Positions 4,971 through 11,216 of a stretch of DNA of 11,216 nucleotides are shown piece by piece. This DNA is from Flavobacteriaceae bacterium (GTDB lineage Bacteria; Bacteroidota; Bacteroidia; Flavobacteriales; Flavobacteriaceae). Each line of letters opens with the position of its first letter. The stretch's first letter is position 1. Location of the stretch: the NCBI GenBank assembly GCA_003511845.1, contig DOIV01000075.1, positions 465 through 11,680 of the forward strand. The letters run 5' to 3'. Below the pieces are notes generated by a model. It saw nothing but the letters and a program-made list of their open reading frames with translations. It made no database searches and had not been told where the DNA came from. A program made the translations under genes and the position numbers.

Positions 4971-5930
4971 TTAAGAAGAAAAAATCAATTCTATTTTGTC
5001 TACTATGGTTTGTGCTAATTTCTCTTTACTTTCTTTAGTCCATCCTGCAACATGAGGCGATAACAATACATTGTCAGCATTGATTAAATACTGAAATGCC
5101 TCTGGCATCTCGACTCCTCTCGATATGACATTTTTTTTAAATAAATTTTCAAATGATGTTTTTTCATACTCTAAAACATCTAAACCTGCACCTAAAATTT
5201 TGCCAGATTGTAAAGCTTTAACCAAATGTTCAGTAACAATACTTTTACCTCTACCGGTATTGATAATCCAAATAGGTTTTGCAAAAGCATTGATAAATTT
5301 AGTGTCTACCATGTTTGTGGTTAAAGAGGTTTCAGGTGTGTGTAAACTCACAACGTCAACTTTTTGTTGAAACTCATCTAATGAGACTTGCCTAGCATTT
5401 TCATTTCCAACACTTGCTTTAATATCATAACAAAGTACTTCTACATCAAAACCTCTTAGTTTTTTTGCAAAAGATTTACCCATATTACCGTAACCAATAA
5501 TTCCAACAGTTTTACCATCCATTTCATGACCTCTATTGTCTTCACGAAGCCATTTTCCTTGACGAACTTCTCTGTCTGCCTTGTTTAGTTTATTGAAAAG
5601 AGATAGAATCATCCCTAAGGCATGTTCACCTACAGCATTTCTATTACCTTCTGGGGCTGCAATTAATTTAACTCCTTTTTTCTGAGCGTAGATGGTATCT
5701 ATATTTTCTAAGCCAGCACCAACACGTGCAATAAATTTTAAATTGATGGCTTTATTTATAAAGTCTTTATCAATTGCAAACCGACTTCTAATAACAATAC
5801 CATTATAGTTGTGAATTTTTTCTTTAATTTTTTCTTTTGATGATGTAAAATCATCATCACATTGAAAATTTAAACTCTCTAATCCGTTTTTTAAAATAGG
5901 ATGATTGCTATCTAATACTAATACTTTCAT
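4971..5930 (-). CDS. D-2-hydroxyacid dehydrogenase, NAD-dependent
   Basis: A 319-residue member of the D-isomer-specific 2-hydroxyacid dehydrogenase family, which interconverts 2-hydroxy and 2-keto acids with NAD. The Rossmann segment is TVGIIGYGNMGKSF, with GYGNMG at 146-151 and Asp169 ending the next strand, which favours NAD over NADP. The catalytic trio is Arg227 (NTGRG), Glu256 (LDVLEYE) and His293 (SPHVAGW), with spacing normal for the family. It resembles the short SerA-type enzymes without a C-terminal ACT domain, but the substrate cannot be fixed from sequence: 3-phosphoglycerate, glycerate and others are possible. Residues about 267-275 (NVISRGVEM) are encoded by a dispersed repeat (5105-5130) inserted in frame between the catalytic Glu and His, probably in a surface loop. 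The truncated DUF1801 gene follows. The gene upstream is divergent. Confidence 0.88.
   Translation of the reverse strand: MKVLVLDSNHPILKNGLESLNFQCDDDFTSSKEKIKEKIHNYNGIVIRSRFAIDKDFINKAINLKFIARVGAGLENIDTIYAQKKGVKLIAAPEGNRNAVGEHALGMILSLFNKLNKADREVRQGKWLREDNRGHEMDGKTVGIIGYGNMGKSFAKKLRGFDVEVLCYDIKASVGNENARQVSLDEFQQKVDVVSLHTPETSLTTNMVDTKFINAFAKPIWIINTGRGKSIVTEHLVKALQSGKILGAGLDVLEYEKTSFENLFKKNVISRGVEMPEAFQYLINADNVLLSPHVAGWTKESKEKLAQTIVDKIELIFSS
5105..5130. repeat. Palindromic repeat embedded in the dehydrogenase coding region
   Basis: On the minus strand it reads TGTCATATCGAGAGGAGTCG followed by AGATGC. ATATCGA and TCGAGAT form a 7-bp imperfect inverted repeat (one mismatch) around GAGGAG. The TGTCAT end matches the ends of the intergenic units in this window, and I recall similar TCGA-containing repeats scattered in flavobacterial genomes. 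It stays in frame and is read as roughly VISRGVEM. There is no second copy of this exact type in the window. Confidence 0.6.
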
Positions 5931-5934
5931 GTTA

Positions 5935-5942
5935 CAAAATTA
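5935..5942 (-). promoter_or_regulatory. Possible -7 element for the dehydrogenase gene
   Basis: TAATTTTG on the minus strand fits TANNTTTG and ends 4 bp before the start codon, which would give a nearly leaderless transcript. No well-placed -33 TTG or TTTG is seen; the nearest TTTG is only 12 nt upstream. Weak evidence in an AT-rich 92-bp divergent gap, and no convincing promoter was seen for the opposite gene. Confidence 0.28.
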
Positions 5943-6022
5943 GTTTTTTAATATCAAATAAAGGTCAGATTAGAACAATTCTAAATTTAATTTCCGATAT
6001 TTACTACCTAAACCTACCAACC

Positions 6023-8575
6023 ATGAATAAAATAATTACATTATTACTAGTACTATCGAGTTTTACTATTTTTTCTCAAAATTATTATTTTGAAGATTAT
6101 CAGCCTTTTAATAAAGAAATTCCAAGTCCCGAGGAGTTTTTGGGTTATCCTATAGGTGAATACCACACCAGACATGATTTGGTGGTTTCTTATATGTACA
6201 AACTCGCTGAGTTATCCGATAAGGCAAGTATATCTGTCTATGGACTGACGAATGAAAATAGAAAGTTAGTGATGCTAACCATTACGTCATTAGAAAATCA
6301 TAAAAATATAACTGCAATTAAAGAAAAGCATTTGAAAGTAGTTGATGAGCATACCAATATTACGGATTTTACAGATTTGCCAATATTTGTAAATTTAGGT
6401 TACGGAGTTCATGGTAATGAGCCTTCAAGTACAGAAGCAGCAATGCTAACTGCTTATACATTGATTGCTTCAAAGGATGAAAAAGTTAAAGAATATTTAA
6501 AAGAGGCTATTTTCTTTATAGATCCAACAATCAACCCTGACGGAAGAGATCGGCATACCAATTGGGTGAATAATTTTAGAGGAAACCATTTAGTAGCTGA
6601 TAAATACGATATTGAGCATAATGAAGGATGGCCAAGAGGAAGAACCAATCATTATTGGTTTGATTTAAATAGAGATTTGCTTTTAGGCGTGATGCCAGAA
6701 AGTAATGATCGATTGAAATGGTATCATGATTGGTACCCTAATGTTGTTACTGATTTCCATGAAATGGGAACAAATAGCACCTATTTTTTTGAGCCTAAAA
6801 ATAAATCTGCTGCTGAAAACCCAATAACACCTGCTGAAAATCGTAATGTACTTAATAAAGTATTTGCTGAACAATTTTCTAAAGACCTAGATGAAATAGG
6901 TTCCTTATATTTTACTGATGAAGTATATGATTCAACCTATCCAGGTTATGGATCAACCTATATGGATTTACAAGGGTCGTTAGCATTGTTATTTGAACAA
7001 GCGAGCTCTAGAGGACATTTGCAAGAAACTCCAACAGGTACAATTTCTTTTCCTTTTACGATTAGAAATCAATTCATTTCTAGTTTTGCAACAATAAAAG
7101 CTTCAATAAAAAACAAAAACTTACTGTATAACTACCAAAATAAATTCTTTAAAAAATCTATTGAAAAAGCAGCTAAGAGTAGAGTTAAGGGTTATATTTT
7201 TGGAGAGGATTATGATAAAAATAGAGCAAAGGCATTTTTAGATTTATTATTAAAACATAAAATAAAGGTTTATGGTTTGACTAATGATTTATCCTTAAAT
7301 AATAAAAAATATAAAGCTAAAAATAGTTATATAGTGCCAACTAAGCAAAAGCAACATTATTTGGTGCAATCTTTATTTGAGACCTATAATAAGTATCGTG
7401 ATAGTGTATATTATGACGCTTCAGCATGGTCTTTGGTTAATTTTTACAATATGAAATATAGTAAATTGACTAAAACACCAAGTTTAGGTACTGAAATGAC
7501 TTTTGCTAATACTATTGTTAAAACGGATGAATTTGAGAAAAGTGATTACGCTTATGTAATTCCTTGGGATGATTATTATACGCCTGCAGTTTTAAATAGT
7601 TTACAACAAAAAGGAGTGTTGGTTAAAACATCAACAAAATCATTTACCACTACTGCAAATGGACATGACACACATTTTGATAGAGGAGCATTATTGATAC
7701 CAGTAGGTATTCAAAAAATCTCAAAAGAAACACTTTACGAAATTGTAACTACTAATTGTGAAAAATATAATGTACAGGGTTTTTCGGTGAATACAGGATT
7801 TACCATTAAAGGCACTGGTTTAGGCAGTAGGAGCTTTAAAATGCTACAAAAACCAAGAGCAATGATGCTTGTAGAAGGTGACGTGTCCTCTTATGAAGCT
7901 GGTGAAGTTTGGTATTTATTTGACCAGCGAATGCAAATGCCATTAAGTAAAGTTCCAGAACGATTATTTAGCAGTGTTGATTTGAGTAAATACAATGTAA
8001 TAATTTTAGTTTCTGGAAAATATAAAGGTCTAGATGAAAAAGATAAAGACAAATTAAAGAATTGGATAGGAAAAGGTAATACATTAATTACAATTGCAAA
8101 AGCAAGTTCATGGGCAGTTAAAAATAAAATAGTGAATGAAAGTTTAGTAAAAAAAGAAAAAGACTCTTTAAAAATACCAGAACGATTAGATTATGCTGAT
8201 ATAAGAGGAACTCGTGGTAAGCAAAGTATTGGAGGAGCTATTTTTAAAGTTGATTTAGATATTACGAATCCATTAGGTTACGGATATCACAATAGGAAAT
8301 TACCAGTTTATAAAAACAATAGCGTGTGGTTAAAGCCAAGTAAAAGCGAGTTTTTAACGGTTGCAAAATACACTGACAATCCACATATTGATGGTTATAT
8401 AACTAAAGAGAATTTAAAAAAAATGAGTAAATCAGCTTCCATATTAATAAGTAAAGTAGGTGAGGGTAGGGTAGTACTGTTTGCAGATAATCCTAATTTT
8501 AGAGGTGCTTGGTATGGTACCAATAAGCTTTTTATGAATGCTGTCTTTTTTGGTTCGTTACTCAGTGCAGATTAA
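6023..8575 (+). CDS. Secreted M14-family zinc carboxypeptidase-like protein
   Basis: An 850-residue protein with an N-terminal signal peptide (MNKIITLLLVLSSFTIFSQ, likely cut near residue 19). The M14 metallopeptidase domain spans roughly 45-375. Zinc ligands are His130 and Glu133 in GVHGNEPS and His246 in TDFHEMG; NPDGRDRH (171-178) and DLNR (214-217) hold substrate-binding residues, and Glu325 in LLFEQAS is the likely catalytic glutamate. The set is complete, so the enzyme should be active, removing C-terminal residues from peptides outside the cytoplasm. The middle region (about 380-600) I cannot assign. Residues about 610-710 (MMLVEGDVSSYEAGEVWYLF, later VIILVSGKYKGL) look like a glutamine-amidotransferase-like fold, as in several Bacteroidota M14 proteins. 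No C-terminal sorting domain is apparent, so periplasmic location is more likely than type IX secretion. It is a single-gene unit, divergent from the dehydrogenase and ending at a terminator 1-35 bp downstream. Confidence 0.9.
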   Translation: MNKIITLLLVLSSFTIFSQNYYFEDYQPFNKEIPSPEEFLGYPIGEYHTRHDLVVSYMYKLAELSDKASISVYGLTNENRKLVMLTITSLENHKNITAIKEKHLKVVDEHTNITDFTDLPIFVNLGYGVHGNEPSSTEAAMLTAYTLIASKDEKVKEYLKEAIFFIDPTINPDGRDRHTNWVNNFRGNHLVADKYDIEHNEGWPRGRTNHYWFDLNRDLLLGVMPESNDRLKWYHDWYPNVVTDFHEMGTNSTYFFEPKNKSAAENPITPAENRNVLNKVFAEQFSKDLDEIGSLYFTDEVYDSTYPGYGSTYMDLQGSLALLFEQASSRGHLQETPTGTISFPFTIRNQFISSFATIKASIKNKNLLYNYQNKFFKKSIEKAAKSRVKGYIFGEDYDKNRAKAFLDLLLKHKIKVYGLTNDLSLNNKKYKAKNSYIVPTKQKQHYLVQSLFETYNKYRDSVYYDASAWSLVNFYNMKYSKLTKTPSLGTEMTFANTIVKTDEFEKSDYAYVIPWDDYYTPAVLNSLQQKGVLVKTSTKSFTTTANGHDTHFDRGALLIPVGIQKISKETLYEIVTTNCEKYNVQGFSVNTGFTIKGTGLGSRSFKMLQKPRAMMLVEGDVSSYEAGEVWYLFDQRMQMPLSKVPERLFSSVDLSKYNVIILVSGKYKGLDEKDKDKLKNWIGKGNTLITIAKASSWAVKNKIVNESLVKKEKDSLKIPERLDYADIRGTRGKQSIGGAIFKVDLDITNPLGYGYHNRKLPVYKNNSVWLKPSKSEFLTVAKYTDNPHIDGYITKENLKKMSKSASILISKVGEGRVVLFADNPNFRGAWYGTNKLFMNAVFFGSLLSAD

Positions 8576-8576
8576 C

Positions 8577-8610
8577 AAAAAAAGCTTGTCAAATTTGATA
8601 AGCTTTTTTA
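8577..8610. terminator. Bidirectional intrinsic terminator between convergent genes
   Basis: AAAAAAGCTTGTC (8578-8590) pairs with GATAAGCTTTTTT (8597-8609), a 13-bp stem with one G-T pair and an AAATTT loop. There is a T run on the plus strand and, because the left arm starts with seven A, one on the minus strand too. It begins directly after the stop codon of the peptidase gene and about 55 bp after the end of atpG, so it can serve both. Confidence 0.88.
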
Positions 8611-8628
8611 AAATATGGCTACACTTTA

Positions 8629-8665
8629 TTCCCCTTCCCTTTGGTAGAGGGCTTAGGAATGGTTT
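8629..8665. repeat. Short CCCCTT/AGGG repeat at the atpG 3' end
   Basis: The minus strand reads ACCATTCCTAAGCCCTCTAC, then CAAAGGGAAGGGGAA. It shares the pattern of CCTA, (G)CCC(C)TCT, then an AGGGGA-like tail with the left unit at 3013-3044, suggesting the same repeat class, though the stem here is short (CCCT/AGGG). It lies between atpG and its terminator. Confidence 0.5.
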
Positions 8666-9526
8666 CTAATTATTCAGAGCCTCAGCTCCTCCGACAATTT
8701 CTAAGATTTCATTGGTAATTGCAGCTTGACGAGCTTTATTATAAGTTAATAATAAATCGTCACGCAATTCGGTTGCGTTATCTGTTGCTTTATGCATAGC
8801 GGTCATACGTGCACCGTGTTCAGCAGCAAATGAATCTCTTACAGATTTATACAGCTGTGTTTTTAGTGATTTCGGAATTAAACCTTCAATAATTTCTATT
8901 TTAGAAGGTTCAAAAATATAGTCTAAATTTACATTGGCTTCACTACTTGTAGGTACAATAGGTAAGAATTGTTCGTGAGTAGTTATCTGTGTTGCCGCAT
9001 TTTTGAAATTATTAGATATAATTTGAATGCTATCATAAGTCTCATCAGCAAACAATTCCATTAAATGATTGGCTACAATAGCTGTATTGTCAAATGTTAA
9101 TTTGTCAAACAAATCACTTTCGTTAGCAATTACCTTATATTCTTTTGATAAGAGGTCATTTCCTTTTTTACCAATGGCCAATATATCTACTTGCTTACCA
9201 GTATAAGAATCTTTAATTAAAGCAATAGATTTTTTTATAACAGAAGAATTGAAACCACCACACAAACCTCTATTGGAAGTAATCACAACTAATAATACGT
9301 TGTTTACTTCTCTTTGTTGAGCATATACACTGCTAATATCACCTTCTAAGGTTGCACTTAAACTTTGTAGTAATTCAGTTAATTTATTAGAATACGGACG
9401 CATAGCAGTAATTGCATCTTGAGCCTTTTTTAGCTTAGCAGCAGATACCATTTTCATGGCACTGGTAATCTTCATGGTTGAACCAATAGATGTAATTCTG
9501 TTACGTATTTCTTTTAAGTTTGCCAT
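8666..9526 (-). CDS. atpG: F1F0 ATP synthase gamma subunit
   Basis: A 286-residue protein forming the central rotor shaft of F1, linking the c-ring to the catalytic head. The N-terminal helix MANLKEIRNRITSIGSTMKITSAMKMVSAAKLKKAQ and the C-terminal helix (RDSFAAEHGARMTAMHKATDNATELRDD through NEILEIVGGAEAL) are the coiled-coil pair that enters the alpha/beta hexamer. SNRGLCGGFNSS is the usual start of the globular Rossmann-like part. Length is full. It follows atpA with 89 bp between them, of which 73 bp is a repeat composite. Nothing resembling atpD or atpC follows; the cluster ends at a terminator. The ATG at 9524-9526 is preceded by an A-rich stretch. Confidence 0.97.
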   Translation of the reverse strand: MANLKEIRNRITSIGSTMKITSAMKMVSAAKLKKAQDAITAMRPYSNKLTELLQSLSATLEGDISSVYAQQREVNNVLLVVITSNRGLCGGFNSSVIKKSIALIKDSYTGKQVDILAIGKKGNDLLSKEYKVIANESDLFDKLTFDNTAIVANHLMELFADETYDSIQIISNNFKNAATQITTHEQFLPIVPTSSEANVNLDYIFEPSKIEIIEGLIPKSLKTQLYKSVRDSFAAEHGARMTAMHKATDNATELRDDLLLTYNKARQAAITNEILEIVGGAEALNN

Positions 9527-9538
9527 TATTTTTTCTTT

Positions 9539-9611
9539 GTCATTCCTGCGAAAGCAGGAACCTTATTCTTTTAGTTCTAAGTTGTGAGATTCCTACTTTC
9601 GCAGGAATGAC
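9539..9611. repeat. Two-hairpin composite repeat between atpA and atpG
   Basis: GTCATTCCTGCGAAAG (9539-9554) and CTTTCGCAGGAATGAC (9596-9611) are a perfect 16-bp inverted repeat. Each end is also a self-contained hairpin: TTCCTGC and GCAGGAA around a GAAA loop on the left, and on the right the same with one change that keeps pairing as G-U when read on the minus strand. The units are 26 bp each with a 21-bp spacer. The RNA can fold either as two small hairpins or as one long one. It fills most of the 89-bp gap. Confidence 0.88.
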
Positions 9612-9615
9612 AAGA

Positions 9616-11193
9616 TTAGTTGTATTTAGCTGATAATTCTTTAGCGGCACTTTCTAATGCAGAAACTGCCTCATCAGATAATTTTCCAGATTTTAAAGTG
9701 TCTAATGCGTCTCTATGTTTTGCATTTAAATAAGTTATAAAGTCTTTTTCAAATTCTTTTACTTTATTAACGGGTACATCTTTCAATAAGTTTTTAGAAC
9801 CTGCATAAATAATTGCAACTTGATCTTCAACCGTAAACGGATCATTTTGAGCTTGTTTTAAAATCTCAACATTACGTTTACCTTTTTCAATTACATTTAA
9901 AGTTGCTGCATCTAAATCAGAACCGAATTTTGCAAAAGCTTCTAACTCACGATACTGAGCTTGATCTAATTTCAAGGTTCCAGATACTTTTTTCATTGCT
10001 TTTATCTGAGCATTACCACCCACACGAGAAACGGAAATACCAACATTAATCGCTGGTCTTACACCAGAGTTAAATAAATCTCCATCTAAAAAGATTTGCC
10101 CGTCAGTAATCGAAATTACATTGGTTGGGATATAAGCAGAAACATCTCCTGCTTGAGTTTCAATAATTGGTAAAGCAGTTAAAGAACCACCACCTTTTAT
10201 TTTTCCTTTTAAAGAATCAGGTATGTCATTCATTTGTGCAGCAATAGTATCATCGACAACAACTCTTGCAGAACGTTCTAATAACCTTGAATGTAAATAG
10301 AATACATCACCAGGATATGCTTCACGCCCTGGAGGTCTTCTTAATAATAAAGAAACTTCACGGTAAGCTACAGCTTGTTTAGATAAATCATCATAAACAA
10401 TCAAGGCTGGTCGACCAGTGTCTCTGAAGTACTCACCAATTGCAGCACCTGCAAAAGGAGCGTATACTTGCATAGGAGCAGGGTCAGAGGCATTTGCAGC
10501 AACGATAGTTGTATAGGCTAATGCTCCTCTTTCTTCTAACATATTAACAATACCTGCAACAGTAGAAGCTTTTTGACCTATGGCAACATAGATACAATAT
10601 ACAGGCTCACCTGCATCATAAAATTCTTTTTGGTTTAAGATGGTATCTATTGCAACGGTTGATTTACCAGTTTGACGGTCACCAATAATCAACTCACGTT
10701 GACCTCTTCCTATTGGGATCATAGCATCAATTGCTTTAATACCCGTTTGTAAAGGTTCGGTTACAGGCTCACGATAAATAACACCAGGAGCTTTACGCTC
10801 TAAAGGCATTTCAAATGTTTCACCTTTTATAGGTCCTTTACCATCAATTGGTAGACCTAATGTATTTACAATTCTACCAACGATGCCTTCACCTACTCTT
10901 AAAGAAGCAATACGTTCCGTACGTTTTACTGTTGAACCTTCTTTAATTTCAGTAGAGTGCCCTAATAATACAACACCCACATTGTCATCTTCAAGGTTTA
11001 AAACTATACCTTCTAGTCCATCTTCAAATTGAACTAATTCACCATATTGTACATTTGCCAGTCCGTAAACACGTGCAATACCATCACCGACTTGTAAGAC
11101 GGTTCCAACTTCATCTAATGATGCATTACCATCAAAATCAGCTAATTGTTCTTTTAAAATTGCTGATACTTCAGCAGGATTTATTGTTGCCAT
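9616..11193 (-). CDS. atpA: F1F0 ATP synthase alpha subunit
   Basis: A 525-residue, full-length alpha subunit. Three copies alternate with beta in the F1 head and hold non-catalytic nucleotide sites. GDRQTGKS (171-178) is the P-loop; [19 protein letters not shown] is the conserved central block; Arg390 in SVSRVGG corresponds to the arginine that reaches into the catalytic site of beta. The N-terminal beta-barrel region includes [14 protein letters not shown]. The start is fixed by [17 protein letters not shown], typical of the family, after an A-rich upstream run. The 23 bases to the window end hold no further gene; atpH is the expected upstream neighbour but is not visible. atpG lies downstream on the same strand. 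Confidence 0.98.
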   Translation of the reverse strand: MATINPAEVSAILKEQLADFDGNASLDEVGTVLQVGDGIARVYGLANVQYGELVQFEDGLEGIVLNLEDDNVGVVLLGHSTEIKEGSTVKRTERIASLRVGEGIVGRIVNTLGLPIDGKGPIKGETFEMPLERKAPGVIYREPVTEPLQTGIKAIDAMIPIGRGQRELIIGDRQTGKSTVAIDTILNQKEFYDAGEPVYCIYVAIGQKASTVAGIVNMLEERGALAYTTIVAANASDPAPMQVYAPFAGAAIGEYFRDTGRPALIVYDDLSKQAVAYREVSLLLRRPPGREAYPGDVFYLHSRLLERSARVVVDDTIAAQMNDIPDSLKGKIKGGGSLTALPIIETQAGDVSAYIPTNVISITDGQIFLDGDLFNSGVRPAINVGISVSRVGGNAQIKAMKKVSGTLKLDQAQYRELEAFAKFGSDLDAATLNVIEKGKRNVEILKQAQNDPFTVEDQVAIIYAGSKNLLKDVPVNKVKEFEKDFITYLNAKHRDALDTLKSGKLSDEAVSALESAAKELSAKYN

Positions 11194-11216
11194 TTTTTTG
11201 TTTTTAATGTTCTAAG

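Noticed and set aside
5931..6022. Promoter for the M14 peptidase gene
   Set aside because: No TANNTTTG with a spaced TTTG was found on the plus strand in the 92-bp gap; a promoter must exist but I cannot place it.
1..11216. Novel defence, phage or mobile-gene system
   Set aside because: All larger frames are housekeeping or secreted-enzyme genes; no nuclease, transposase, integrase, toxin or reverse transcriptase motif was seen.

Overview
The window is an AT-rich chromosomal segment whose gene content, protein signatures, TANNTTTG-type promoter and A-rich ribosome-binding regions point to a member of the Bacteroidota, most likely a Flavobacteriaceae. Almost all of it is core metabolism. What is unusual is the amount of small palindromic repeat DNA packed between, and in two places inside, the genes.

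Layout. Positions 1-4711 (minus strand) hold the start of a tryptophan operon: promoter, tryptophan-rich leader peptide (trpL), attenuator hairpin, then trpE, trpG, trpD, trpC and a 3'-truncated (by the window edge) trpF. Read in transcription order they convert chorismate to anthranilate (TrpE/TrpG), add phosphoribose (TrpD), isomerise (TrpF) and close the indole ring (TrpC). The operon presumably continues past base 1. The leader peptide has three consecutive Trp codons and a 3' intrinsic terminator, so control by classical ribosome-mediated attenuation is the simplest reading.

Positions 4746-5930 (minus) hold a D-2-hydroxyacid dehydrogenase followed by a truncated DUF1801-like gene remnant that stops just upstream of the trp promoter. 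Positions 6023-8575 (plus, divergent from the dehydrogenase) encode a secreted M14-family zinc carboxypeptidase-like protein of 850 residues. It converges on an F1-ATPase segment on the minus strand (atpA, then atpG, 8666-11193), with a bidirectional intrinsic terminator between them. No atpD follows atpG, matching the split ATP synthase gene arrangement I recall for Bacteroidota.

Repeats. Every gap between the trp genes, the gap between atpA and atpG, the trpE leader and the atpG 3' flank carry short hairpin repeats. At least three are two-hairpin composites in which two 25-35 bp palindromic units (ends GTCAT/ATGAC) face each other across an AT-rich spacer. Two trp gaps (trpC/trpD and trpD/trpG) instead carry degenerate 7/14-bp tandem repeats with inverted partners. 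Related units are embedded in frame in the dehydrogenase gene and, at the window edge, in trpF, where they would add translated residues to the enzymes. I see no CRISPR array, tRNA, rRNA, transposase or phage gene, and no undescribed multi-gene system; the repeat network and the trp leader are the parts most worth a second look.
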